Source: an uncultured Kineothrix sp. (GTDB taxonomy: Bacteria; Bacillota; Clostridia; Lachnospirales; Lachnospiraceae). Taken from it: a stretch of 44,830 nucleotides of DNA. Numbering within the stretch: the first letter of the stretch is position 1; each line of letters opens with the position of its first letter. The DNA lies in the NCBI GenBank assembly GCA_910587275.1, contig CAJUMD010000013.1, forward strand, positions 1-44,830, given 5' to 3'. A program made the translations under genes and the position numbers. Positions 1 to 9,205 of this stretch are shown in pieces. A model generated the notes under the pieces. It saw only the letters and a program-made list of their open reading frames with translations, was not told where the DNA came from and ran no database searches.

Positions 1-3000
1 GTGGTACCCCTGCCCGAAGACGGTCCGGATGCTCCCGGCACCCGTTTCATACGCCGCCAGCCCGCTGCACGGGTTGCCCAGGTAATCCGGCACGTACTGC
101 ACCTCCCGGTTACGGGGTCCGCCTTCCACTACCGTCTTCCGCACGTTCCCCACGCACATGCCGAGGGCATTGTAGGAATAACCGCTTTCCTCCCCGGCCT
201 CCGGGTTCTTCCCGAGCACCATACGTCCCGCCGCGTCATACGCATACTGCCGCACCACGGATTCCCCGCGGCGTTCCTCCGTCAGGTTTCCGCACCGGTC
301 ATACCCGAAGCCGTACACCACGCCGTCCTCCGTCATGGAAACGAGCTGGTTTAAGGCATTGTACTCATACACCGCCTTTTGGACACCGTCCAGGGTTTTC
401 GACGTCCGGTTGCCCAGCGCGTCATAGGCATAGGCTTCCGTCTTCCCGCCTTCCCGGTACGAGACAAGCTGCCCCGCCGCGTCATAACCGTACGCCGCGC
501 TGCGCGCCGCCCCGGGCATGTTCCCGCCCCTTACGGAACCGGTAATCCGGCCAGCCGCGTCATAGGTAAACGCCTCCTCCACGGACGCCGTGCCGCCAAA
601 CAGGTAGGACGCCTTCACGGGCTGCCGGCTGGCATTGTAGGCATAGGACGCCACGCTCCCGGGCTGGGTGACGGACGCCACGTTCCCTGCCGCGTCATAG
701 GCATACTGCGCAATGGTCTCCCATTCCTGCCCCGCGTCTCCCGCGGCATCTGCCGTCCCTGACGCTTCCGCCGCACGCTCTTTCACGCTCAGCAGGCGGT
801 TGTTTTTGTCAAAGGCATACGCCGCCACACTGCCGTCGGGGTAGCGGATGCCGGTGCGGTTGCCCGCCGCGTCATGGCTGAAGCCGGTCCTCCGCCCGTT
901 GTGGTCCGTCACCGCAGCCAGCCTTCCCAGCGCATCGCGCTCCATGGAAGTGGTGCCGTTCCAGTCCGTCATTTCCACCGGCTCGCCCCGCCTGTTGTAA
1001 CGGAACGCCGCCGTGCGCCCGTCACTGTACGCCATTGACAACGGATTGTTGTTTAAATCATAGGTAATGACAGTCTCCCGTTGTTCCTCATCCGTGACGG
1101 ACACCACGTTGTCATTCCCGTCATAGGCATACGCCTTTTCCTCCAGCAGGGGGTTGGTTTCCCTGACCACGCGCCCCTTCCTGTCATAGAGGTAGAGCGT
1201 GATGCAGGACTGTTCCCCGTCCCCGGACAGGCATTCCTTAATCCGGTTGCCCGCCGCATCGTATTCATACTGCGCCGCATGGCCGAGGGCGTCCTCCGTC
1301 CGCACCAAGTTGCCGCAGGCATCATAGGAATAGCGCGTCACGCCGCCTTCCGCATTTTCCACCGTGGCAATCCGCCCGTCCGCCGTGTAAGTAAACGATG
1401 TCGTATTTCCCATGGCATCCGTCATGGACGTTACCTGCCCAAGCAGGTCACGGGCATAGGAAACCGTGCCGCCCAGCGCGTCCGTTTCCGTCAGCACCCG
1501 GCCCAGCGCATCGTAAGTGTATGCCGTGGCGTTTCCTTCGCCGTCCGTCACCGACAGCAGGTTGCCCGCGGGTGAATAAGCGTACCGCGTGGTGTTCCCG
1601 TTGGCATCGGTCCGGGAGGTCATCCTTCCCGTGCCGTCATAGGTAAACGCCGCTCCGCTCCCCAAGGCGCCGGAAACCCGTACCAGCCGTCCCAGGGCAT
1701 CGTATTCATAGTCCGTTACCGCGCCTTCCATGTCCGTCACGCGGGAAACCCTGCCCGTATTGGTGTATTCGAACATCAGGCTGCCTTCCCCACCGTCCCT
1801 CATGCAGGTCAGGCGGTTGTTGGCATCATATTCATAAGTCCGCACGTTGCCGTTTGCGTCCGTGAAAGACGTCCGGTTGCCCGCCGCATCGTAGGTACAG
1901 CCCCACGTATTTCCTTCCTCGTCCGTGCTGCCCGTCAGGCGGTCCAGGCTGTCGTAAACGTAGGTCCTCTCCCCGCCCAGCGGGTTGGTTTCCGATACCA
2001 GGTTGCCGTTCCCGTCATAGGCATATGCCGTAACCCCGCCGTTTGCGTCGGTCACTTCCGCAAGCTGCCCCCTGGCATCGTAAACATAGGCCGTTTCATG
2101 CCCCAGCGGGTCCGTCTCCTTCACCAGACGGTTGTTGGCATCGTATTCATAAGCGGTTACATGCCCTTCCGCATCCGTCACCCGGACACGGTTGCCGTTT
2201 TTGTCGTAGGCATAGGCAGTCTTCCCGCCGTCCGGCGCCGTTTCCTCCAGGAGCCTTCCCATGCCGTCATAGGCATAAACAGTCTCCCTGCCGTCCCTGT
2301 CCGCTGCCGCCGTCAGGTTGTCGTCGGCGTCGTACTGCGCATGTTCCGTATTGCCCTCCGTGTCCGTCACGGATACCACGCGCCCCAGCCTGTCATAGGC
2401 AAAAACCGTGGCCCCCGCACCGGTCTGTACCGACTGCAGACGGTTTTCCGCATCATACGTATAGGAAATGACATTGCCGTCCTCATCCGTCCTTGCCAGC
2501 AGGTTCCCCGCTTCGTCATACGTATAGCCGACACTGTGCCCCAGGGGATTCGTCTCGCTTAAGACACGCCCTGCCGCGTCGTAAACATAGGAGCGTCGGT
2601 TGGAAAGCTGGTCGGTAACGGCGCTCACCCGTCCCATGCAGTCATAAGTATAGCTTACCGTCCCGCCTGCCGCATCGCATACCCGGACCAGTTGTCCCGC
2701 CGCGTCAAAGGAATAGTCTGTCACGCCGCCGTTTTGGTCCGTCCGTGAGGTCCGGTTGCCGTGTGCGTCATACGTACTGCTCACGCAGTACCCCAACGGG
2801 TCCGTCTCCGTGACCAGGTTCCCCTTTTCGTCATAGGCAAACCGGTATTCGTTGCCGAGGAAATCCGTGGCAAGCGTCACCTGTCCCATGGCGTTGTATT
2901 CCAGCCGCTGTCCGTTGCCCATCCGGTCGGTGGTTCCTGTCCGGTTGCCGTTCCTGTCATAGGTAAAGAGTATCCTGCCGTCGGCATCCTCCACGGACAG

Positions 3001-6000
3001 CAGATCCCCTGCCGCCGAATACTGACAGGAAACCGTCCGCCCCCCGGGGGAAGTGTAGGAGGTCATCCTTCCGGCGGCATCATGGGTATAGAGACAGACA
3101 TTCCCGTCCGGATCCGCCGCCCGCTCCAAATGGTTCTGTTCATCATAGGCATAGGTCCAGACATTGCCGCTCCTGTCGGTAAAGGAAGTCAGGTTGTCCT
3201 GTTCATCATAGGTATAGGAACTGGTATTCCCCCTTTCATCCTGCATCCAAACCAGGTTGCCGCGTTCATCATACCGGCAGCTTACGGCTGCACCGTCCTG
3301 CCCCGTCATTTTTACGGGCCTGTTGTTCCCGTCGTACTCCGCACGCTCCTCCGTGCCGTCCGGGTGGATGACGCGTACCATGCGTCCGTATTCATCATAC
3401 TCCATCTTTGTGGAATTGCCAAGGGCATCCGTCTGTTCCGTCATCTGCCCCCTGTCATTGTAAACCGTATGGATGCTGCTTCCTTCCAGTACGATATCCG
3501 TAACATGTCCGGCTTCATCATGGGTATAGCTTGTCACATGCCCCAGCTCGTCGGTAAACTCCGTCACCCGGTTTTCCTCATCATAGGACACGGAGCTTTT
3601 GCCCCTGCCTGCCGTAACCTGTTCCGTTACCCTTCCCTGTTCATCGTAGCTGTTGGTCAGGTACACTTCCCCCGTAAAATCCGTAATGGTCAGCAGGTTA
3701 CATGCATCGTCATAGGTAAAGGACATTTTCCCGCCGTCCGGAACCGTCACGCCTTCCAGCCTGTCGTCCGTGTAGGTGAAGCGGACCGTATTGCCCATGG
3801 CGTCCGTCACGCTTGTCACTTTCCCGTCCGTATAGGCAAGGTCCATGCCCGCCCCGTGGCATCCTTCCATGCGCACGGTCTGTCCGTCGCCGTCGGAAAG
3901 GAAACGGTATGACACCATGCCGTCCTCCACAATCCGGTTTAAACACAGTTTTTCATCAAACACATATTCCGTGCCGTCCAAATCCGTAACGGAATAGGAA
4001 CCGTCCCCGTTTACCGCCAGCGCATAAGAGGACGTTTCCCCGTCCGCCGGCCGGAAACTGCCGTCTTCCCCATCCCTCACAAAAGCTGCCACGTCGTCAT
4101 AAGGGGTGTAAAAATATGCATGTTCCCCGTCCAGGCAAAGCAGGTAGTCCAAAGAATGCGTCCATTTCTTTCCCAAAGGATATGCCGGTCCGCCTTCCCG
4201 GTTCCTTGCCTCCCTCCTGGAATCATACATGGTGGTAAAGTGCAGTCCGTCCTTTCCATGGTCTTCCAGCCAGGTATAACTCCACAGGAATGCGCCTGTC
4301 AGGGCGCTGACCGGGTCGTTTCCCATATAAGACCGTCTGCCGTCCGGGTACCTGCGCCGTTTGCCGTGTGCCAGACCGCTGGATTTCCGGTCTTTGGTCA
4401 TGATATACTGTTCCTGCGTGAACGGACTGGAGCCTTCCGCATTATTGGACCTTACGGAATAGCTGTGCATGGTACTCTGGTGGAGGTCAAAATAGGATAT
4501 GCCGTTGCTCCGCCTTCCGAACAGTCCCCGTGAGGTGGTTCTCCTGACCGGCATTTTCCTGACGGTCGTTCCGTTTCCCGCGACATGGCTGACCATGCCG
4601 TCAAACATGACGTCATAATCCTCCGCGCCTTCCACGGGGCTCCAGCTTACGCTCACGCTGCTCATGGTGGAGGTGGCCGTAACGTCCGCCGGCATGGCGG
4701 GACCCGGCAGGAGCGTGCTTACGTTCTCCCTTACGCTGTATAAACTGCTTACGTATTCGTTTACCGCACGCACCGCATAGCCATACTCCGTCCCCGGCTC
4801 CAAATCCCCAAACCGTTTGGAGGTCTCCGTCACCCGGTATATTTTTCCGTTAAAATCGATGTCATAGGCGGCAGCGCCCTCCACCGGATCGAAACGGATT
4901 TCCACAGCTCTTACCTCCGCCTCCGCGCGGATGTTTTGGGGCACGTCCAAATTTGTGCGAACTTTCAGCGGGGTACTGTAAGCGCTTGCGCCGGTTTCGT
5001 TCCTGGCGCGGATCCGGCAGAAATACTCCGTATTTGCCTCCAATCCTTCGAATTTTTTCTCTAATCCGGCCAGTTCGTATGACGTTGTGCCAAACAGGAT
5101 TTCATAGCTGTCGGCGCCGGGTACCGCGTGCCATGCGTATTCGATGGAATGGGCATCCGTTACTGCGGCATAGAATTCCGGTGTTTCGGGAAGGGCGCGG
5201 CGGGTGCGGATGGTTTGGGGCTTGCTGAATATACTGGAACCGCCCGCATTGTTTGCACGTACGGCATACCGGTATTCCGTATCGGGTTTTAATCCGGTAA
5301 ATGTCTCTGAAGTTGCCGCAACATCATATCCGGCCCCCTTATCACCCACCGCTTCCAGCCATACCGTATAACCGGTGGCGCCGGGTACCGCACCCCAGCT
5401 TAACGTAACGGAATTTTCCGTGGATTCCGCATTTACATCCGCAGGTACGGCAGGCGGGGCCTGAAGCGTGCTCACTGTCCTCAGGGGGCCATAGGAACTG
5501 AAACCGTACCGGTTGCCGGAACATACCTGATAATTATACCCGGTAGCCGGAGCCAGCCCGTCAATGGTGCAGGAAGTTGCCTGAGTCCCATAATGTTTCC
5601 CACCCAACAGCACACTGTAACTGCTGGCGCCAGGTACCGCAGCCCATGTTACCGTGACGGAGTCACTGGTCGCGGCCGCCGTGGATGAAGACGGGGGCAG
5701 CGGGGCCGTCCCGATGGTTCTTGCATTGCTATATCCGCTGGAGCCGTCCGCATTATTAACCCGGAGCCGGTAACTGTATTCCTGATTGGCAGGCAGTCCG
5801 GTTATGGTATGGGAGGTTCCCGTTACACGGTATACCCTGCCGTCAAACAGGAGATCATAACTGGTTGCACCGCTTACCGCGTCCCAGCTTAACGTAACCG
5901 AATTTTCATTCACGCTCCTTTTCAGGCTGGACGGTGCTTCCGGAGCCGTCCGAACGGTCCGTGCCGCACTGTAATTGCCTTCTCCCCCGTCAGCCGCCTT

Positions 6001-7710
6001 AGTGCGTACCTGATAGGAATATGCGGTATTAGGCGTCAGCCCCATAATTTCCTTGGTTGTCCCGTACGCCCTGTAAAGCATTTTGTTAAACAGCACATCA
6101 TAACTTGCGGCGCCGCTTACCGCATTCCAGCTTAGTGTAACCGAATCATCCGTTGACCTGTGGCTGACCCCGGTTGGGGCAGGCAGCATTTTGAGAAGTG
6201 TTCTGACCGTTTTGCTACTGCTGTAAGTACCTTCTCCGTCCACACTCCTTGAGCATATTTGATAACTGTATGCCGTATTGGATGCAAGACCGGTAATCGT
6301 TTTGGAAACCGGTGAAGAAGGAACCTCATATTTCTTACCGCCAAAAAATATGGTATACCCTGCCGCCCCGCTTACCGCACCCCAGGTCACCGTGACGGAA
6401 TTATCCGTGGCAGTCGCATTTATGGAGACAGGGGCAGGCGGAGCCGTCGTCACGGTCATTTCGGAACTGTAACTTCCGGTTACATTCCCGTTTTTGGCGC
6501 ACACTTTAAAACGGTAGCTCCTGTTGGATGCAAGACCGGTAAAAGTCTTGGACGCACCCGTGACACTGTATGTGGTTCCGTTAAACTGGATTCCATATCC
6601 CGTCGCATTTTTAACCGCATTCCAACTAATGGTTGCGGAATCATCGGTAGCGGTTTTCGTAATACCAACCGGTACGGAAGGGGTCTGTGGCTGCGTCGTT
6701 ATGGATTTGGAACTGCTGTATGTCCCCTTCCCGTCCACGCTTTTGCAGCATATCTGATAGGAATAGGACGTCTTCTGTTTCAGGTTTTTAAATGTATAGG
6801 ATGTACTCGATGCGGGTATATGGTATTCTATATTATCGAACTTAACCATATAACCTGAAACACCGGTTACCGCATTCCACTTTACGGTAACGGAATCCCC
6901 GGTGCTGGTCGCGCTGATGTTCGACGGCGCCTTGGCGGGTGTCGTAACCGTCAGTTGTGCCGTATAAGCGCTGTTGGCATCCGCACTTTTGGAACAAATG
7001 GAAAAAGGATACGCTTTCCCTGCCGTCAGCCCGTTAAACGTCCTTGATGTCCCGGTAACAGAGTAAACCGTTCCGTTAAATTTCAGGCCGTACCCGTTGG
7101 CGCCGCTTACCGCCCCCCAGCTTATGGTTGCGGAAGTCTCCGTTGCCGTTTTCCTGATATTGGACGGCACCGCCGGACTCTTTGCCAGCGTCTTAATGGT
7201 CTGCGTACTGCTGTATGCGCCTGTCTGCGTTGCGTTTTTTGCGCGCACTGCATAAGTATGGGACGTCTTTGGCTGCAGCCCGGTAATTTTTTTGGATGTA
7301 CCTGTCACGTTATATACTTTATTGTCAAACAGTACATCATAACTGCTTGCACGGGAAACCGCACTGTAACTTACCGTTACCGATATTGTGTCCGCCGTCG
7401 CCTTTACATTCTGCGGAACGCCTAGCGGGGCTTGGAAATACCCCTCCGGGATGGTTACATATTTTGTCCCTACCGCAACCTGTCCGCCCTTTTGGTTGTA
7501 CGCGGAAACGGTAACCTTATATTCCATTTTTTCCCGCAGACCTGTATCCGTGGTAAAGGAAGTGGCCGTCAGGTTTCTGTTGCTGTAATGCATAGCCCCT
7601 AATTTCGGAAGTTCCACATGTCCGAAATACTTTACCGCATAAGCCACTGCGGGCCAGCTTACCGTCATGGAACCGTTCTTGTTAATTGTTACGTTTAAAT
7701 TAATTGCCAT
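1..7710 (-). CDS. Giant FN3-RHS/YD-repeat protein, 3' end beyond the window
   Basis: This frame is open without a stop from ATG 7710 to base 1, giving 2570 codons. The start follows GAGGTG with 8 bases of spacing. Residues 1 to about 1105 hold roughly 13 fibronectin type III modules of about 80-85 residues, each with a 'sVTvsWgAVsGAxxYdv' first half and a 'tGLxpxTxYsYqVra' second half. From about residue 1131 (motif DPVSALTGAF) an RHS N-terminal region begins, followed by dozens of YD repeats (forms of 'YDaxGrltxvtDxxGnxxxY') up to the edge. RHS proteins of this kind usually end in a conserved core and a variable toxin tip; neither is reached here. The N-terminus (MAINLNVTINKNG) has no signal peptide or membrane segment, so Sec export looks unlikely. 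The gene is divergent from a sigma/holin/endolysin operon with a matching promoter. The family is certain; role as a polymorphic toxin or surface protein is inference. Confidence 0.95.
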   Translation of the reverse strand, partial: MAINLNVTINKNGSMTVSWPAVAYAVKYFGHVELPKLGAMHYSNRNLTATSFTTDTGLREKMEYKVTVSAYNQKGGQVAVGTKYVTIPEGYFQAPLGVPQNVKATADTISVTVSYSAVSRASSYDVLFDNKVYNVTGTSKKITGLQPKTSHTYAVRAKNATQTGAYSSTQTIKTLAKSPAVPSNIRKTATETSATISWGAVSGANGYGLKFNGTVYSVTGTSRTFNGLTAGKAYPFSICSKSADANSAYTAQLTVTTPAKAPSNISATSTGDSVTVKWNAVTGVSGYMVKFDNIEYHIPASSTSYTFKNLKQKTSYSYQICCKSVDGKGTYSSSKSITTQPQTPSVPVGITKTATDDSATISWNAVKNATGYGIQFNGTTYSVTGASKTFTGLASNRSYRFKVCAKNGNVTGSYSSEMTVTTAPPAPVSINATATDNSVTVTWGAVSGAAGYTIFFGGKKYEVPSSPVSKTITGLASNTAYSYQICSRSVDGEGTYSSSKTVRTLLKMLPAPTGVSHRSTDDSVTLSWNAVSGAASYDVLFNKMLYRAYGTTKEIMGLTPNTAYSYQVRTKAADGGEGNYSAARTVRTAPEAPSSLKRSVNENSVTLSWDAVSGATSYDLLFDGRVYRVTGTSHTITGLPANQEYSYRLRVNNADGSSGYSNARTIGTAPLPPSSSTAAATSDSVTVTWAAVPGASSYSVLLGGKHYGTQATSCTIDGLAPATGYNYQVCSGNRYGFSSYGPLRTVSTLQAPPAVPADVNAESTENSVTLSWGAVPGATGYTVWLEAVGDKGAGYDVAATSETFTGLKPDTEYRYAVRANNAGGSSIFSKPQTIRTRRALPETPEFYAAVTDAHSIEYAWHAVPGADSYEILFGTTSYELAGLEKKFEGLEANTEYFCRIRARNETGASAYSTPLKVRTNLDVPQNIRAEAEVRAVEIRFDPVEGAAAYDIDFNGKIYRVTETSKRFGDLEPGTEYGYAVRAVNEYVSSLYSVRENVSTLLPGPAMPADVTATSTMSSVSVSWSPVEGAEDYDVMFDGMVSHVAGNGTTVRKMPVRRTTSRGLFGRRSNGISYFDLHQSTMHSYSVRSNNAEGSSPFTQEQYIMTKDRKSSGLAHGKRRRYPDGRRSYMGNDPVSALTGAFLWSYTWLEDHGKDGLHFTTMYDSRREARNREGGPAYPLGKKWTHSLDYLLCLDGEHAYFYTPYDDVAAFVRDGEDGSFRPADGETSSYALAVNGDGSYSVTDLDGTEYVFDEKLCLNRIVEDGMVSYRFLSDGDGQTVRMEGCHGAGMDLAYTDGKVTSVTDAMGNTVRFTYTDDRLEGVTVPDGGKMSFTYDDACNLLTITDFTGEVYLTNSYDEQGRVTEQVTAGRGKSSVSYDEENRVTEFTDELGHVTSYTHDEAGHVTDIVLEGSSIHTVYNDRGQMTEQTDALGNSTKMEYDEYGRMVRVIHPDGTEERAEYDGNNRPVKMTGQDGAAVSCRYDERGNLVWMQDERGNTSSYTYDEQDNLTSFTDRSGNVWTYAYDEQNHLERAADPDGNVCLYTHDAAGRMTSYTSPGGRTVSCQYSAAGDLLSVEDADGRILFTYDRNGNRTGTTDRMGNGQRLEYNAMGQVTLATDFLGNEYRFAYDEKGNLVTETDPLGYCVSSTYDAHGNRTSRTDQNGGVTDYSFDAAGQLVRVCDAAGGTVSYTYDCMGRVSAVTDQLSNRRSYVYDAAGRVLSETNPLGHSVGYTYDEAGNLLARTDEDGNVISYTYDAENRLQSVQTGAGATVFAYDRLGRVVSVTDTEGNTEHAQYDADDNLTAAADRDGRETVYAYDGMGRLLEETAPDGGKTAYAYDKNGNRVRVTDAEGHVTAYEYDANNRLVKETDPLGHETAYVYDARGQLAEVTDANGGVTAYAYDGNGNLVSETNPLGGERTYVYDSLDRLTGSTDEEGNTWGCTYDAAGNRTSFTDANGNVRTYEYDANNRLTCMRDGGEGSLMFEYTNTGRVSRVTDMEGAVTDYEYDALGRLVRVSGALGSGAAFTYDGTGRMTSRTDANGNTTRYAYSPAGNLLSVTDGEGNATAYTYDALGRVLTETDALGGTVSYARDLLGQVTSMTDAMGNTTSFTYTADGRIATVENAEGGVTRYSYDACGNLVRTEDALGHAAQYEYDAAGNRIKECLSGDGEQSCITLYLYDRKGRVVRETNPLLEEKAYAYDGNDNVVSVTDEEQRETVITYDLNNNPLSMAYSDGRTAAFRYNRRGEPVEMTDWNGTTSMERDALGRLAAVTDHNGRRTGFSHDAAGNRTGIRYPDGSVAAYAFDKNNRLLSVKERAAEASGTADAAGDAGQEWETIAQYAYDAAGNVASVTQPGSVASYAYNASRQPVKASYLFGGTASVEEAFTYDAAGRITGSVRGGNMPGAARSAAYGYDAAGQLVSYREGGKTEAYAYDALGNRTSKTLDGVQKAVYEYNALNQLVSMTEDGVVYGFGYDRCGNLTEERRGESVVRQYAYDAAGRMVLGKNPEAGEESGYSYNALGMCVGNVRKTVVEGGPRNREVQYVPDYLGNPCSGLAAYETGAGSIRTVFGQGYH

Positions 7711-7757
7711 ATCTTTTCACCTCATCCTCTTTCTTTTTTCAGCCGGCTCTATCAAAT

Positions 7758-7787
7758 AAAAAGAAAAAACACTTCCAAATGTAAACC
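7758..7787 (-). promoter_or_regulatory. Promoter of the RHS gene, group-5 sigma type
   Basis: On the minus strand GGTTTACATTT (7787-7777) contains TTTACA at 7785-7780. Sixteen bases later comes CTTTTT at 7763-7758, about 48 bases upstream of the RHS ATG. TTTACA is the -35 known for TcdR/BotR/UviA-class sigma factors (recalled from the literature); the -10 assignment is my inference from the identical arrangement on the opposite strand. Confidence 0.6.
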
Positions 7788-7846
7788 ACTGTTTGTATTT
7801 TTTTATATTTATCATAAATTTCATTTTCATTAACTTTTCAAATCCA

Positions 7847-7876
7847 GGTTTACATTTCCCCTCTCAAAATCTTTTT
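7847..7876 (+). promoter_or_regulatory. Promoter of the sigma/holin/endolysin operon
   Basis: GGTTTACATTT (7847-7857) carries TTTACA at 7849-7854; CTTTTT follows at 7871-7876 after exactly 16 bases. The same elements with the same spacing drive the divergent RHS gene. There is no good sigma-A -10 at the expected distance. This suggests the sigma factor encoded just downstream activates its own operon. Confidence 0.6.
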
Positions 7877-7926
7877 AATAAATATAAGGGTATTTGTCCG
7901 GTCCCAAAGAAAGGCAGGTGGGAAAC

Positions 7927-8661
7927 ATGGATGACACAGGCTCCGTGCAAAAAACTCTTTTAACAGAATATACAGAAGAACCGCAACCAAAAGTTTCATC
8001 ATGTGACAGGGGAAAAAGAGAAATCCGTTTACCAAAGAATATCAACCGTGAAAAAACCTCCTTTTCCCCCCGGAACTTGGGCAGGAAAGGGGATGTACCG
8101 CAGATGAAGGAACCGCTCACTACATTAATCAGGGAATACCGGATGGGAAACAGTGAACGCCTGCTTCCGATTATCGAACAGCTCAAACCGGCTATATGCA
8201 AATATGCCAGGAAATTGTACCGCAATGATTTTGAAGACTCCATATCAGAACTGGAACTGGCGCTTTTGGAATCCGTAAACAGGATTCCATACGTTGAGAA
8301 TGAGGCGCAATGCCTGACCTTCCTTATCAATGCACTGAAAAACAAATACCGGGAACTGGCAAGGATACACAGTAAGATTTTAAGCAACGAGCTTCCCCTT
8401 GAGGAAGCATGTCCTGTCTGTCCCTATTGGGAAAAGGAATATGGGGACTGTGAATTAAGGCTTGTCCTCGAAGACCTTTTATCCTCATGCAGCACAAAAC
8501 AAAAGATAATACTGATGGAAATTATTTTTGAAGGCAAAAGCTGCTCACTGGTTGCCGCAGAACTCCATACCACCAGGCAATACGTCAACCGCTTCAAAAA
8601 TAAGTGGTTGGAACAGATAAAAAGCAAAATATTTACAGAAGGAGGCGAAAGAAACAAATGA
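7927..8661 (+). CDS. TcdR/UviA/BotR-like alternative sigma factor
   Basis: Likely an extracytoplasmic-type (group 5) RNA polymerase sigma factor controlling its own operon and the divergent RHS gene. The conserved part starts at Met 8104: a sigma-2-like region (about 'IREYRMGNSERLLPIIEQL', then 'CLTFLINALKNKYRELARI') followed by a C-terminal helix-turn-helix ('SLVAAELHTTRQYVNRFKNK'). From Met 8104 the protein is 185 residues, very near the 184 of TcdR. Two starts are possible. ATG 7927 follows AGGTGGG and gives 244 residues with a polar, probably disordered 59-residue extension; ATG 8104 follows AAGGGG at 11 bases. A TTG at 7894 is in frame but poorly placed. The stop overlaps the holin start (ATGA), implying translational coupling. 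Family assignment rests on pattern recognition of the sequence, not a search. Confidence 0.8.
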   Translation: MDDTGSVQKTLLTEYTEEPQPKVSSCDRGKREIRLPKNINREKTSFSPRNLGRKGDVPQMKEPLTTLIREYRMGNSERLLPIIEQLKPAICKYARKLYRNDFEDSISELELALLESVNRIPYVENEAQCLTFLINALKNKYRELARIHSKILSNELPLEEACPVCPYWEKEYGDCELRLVLEDLLSSCSTKQKIILMEIIFEGKSCSLVAAELHTTRQYVNRFKNKWLEQIKSKIFTEGGERNK

Positions 8662-9128
8662 AAAACAACGTTACATTCGGCAAGGGAATTTTAACCGCCA
8701 TAGCCGCATGGTTCGGCAGTACCATGGGATTGCTGCTGCCTACCCTTGTCCTGCTTTTTTTGTTAATGGCGGTGGAATCCTTTTCCGGGATACTCGTTAC
8801 GGAGAAAGAAACACTGGACCATCCCGACAGCCACAAGCCACGGCACATCCGCAGCAAAATCCTGATGTCCCTTTACCGGAAAACAGGCTGTATCCTGACG
8901 GTCCTGGCTGCGCTCAGCATGGATTTCCTAATCCATAAATACGCGGCGGAATTAGGAATACAGGCGGACAACAAAACCCTGTTCGGCTTGCTGGTTACCA
9001 TATGGTTCATCTTAAACGAACTATTGTCCATTCTTAAGAATGCAGGTTGTTTGGGCGCCAAACTGCCGAAGTTCCTGTCCAAATCCATCAGAAAAATAAA
9101 GAATGACATCAACCGTTTGGATTCCTAA
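8658..9128 (+). CDS. TcdE-type toxin-secretion/phage-lysis holin
   Basis: A 156-residue membrane protein of the phage holin 4_1 family (the TcdE/'toxin secretion holin' group). Hydrophobic segments lie at about residues 8-42, 73-95 and 102-124. The diagnostic C-terminal stretch 'NELLSILKNAGCLGAKLPKF' is followed by a basic tail, as usual in the family. The start ATG 8658 overlaps the sigma stop by four bases and follows GAAGGAGG at 12 bases; an in-frame GTG at 8604 would add only shadow sequence. Holins open the cytoplasmic membrane. In C. difficile TcdE is reported to help release toxins that lack signal peptides. Here the gene sits between a sigma gene and a muramidase with no other phage genes nearby, which favours a dedicated release role over a prophage remnant, although the latter is not excluded. 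Confidence 0.88.
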   Translation: MKNNVTFGKGILTAIAAWFGSTMGLLLPTLVLLFLLMAVESFSGILVTEKETLDHPDSHKPRHIRSKILMSLYRKTGCILTVLAALSMDFLIHKYAAELGIQADNKTLFGLLVTIWFILNELLSILKNAGCLGAKLPKFLSKSIRKIKNDINRLDS

Positions 9129-9205
9129 AACATGGGCAGACGCAAAAAAAGAGTACAAAAAATAAAAAAGAAACCAAAAAAGAAAACGAAAGGAGTTAAA
9201 GCAAC

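Noticed and set aside
1..3912. Several long plus-strand open frames (up to 383 codons) opposite the RHS gene
   Set aside because: They are antisense shadows of the high-GC YD repeats; none has a ribosome binding site or family resemblance, and the minus frame is open throughout.
1..7000. Repeated units of about 60 and 250 bases suggesting a CRISPR array or satellite
   Set aside because: The periodicity comes from YD repeats (about 20 residues) and FN3 modules (about 83 residues) in coding sequence; repeats are diverged and there are no constant repeats with unique spacers.
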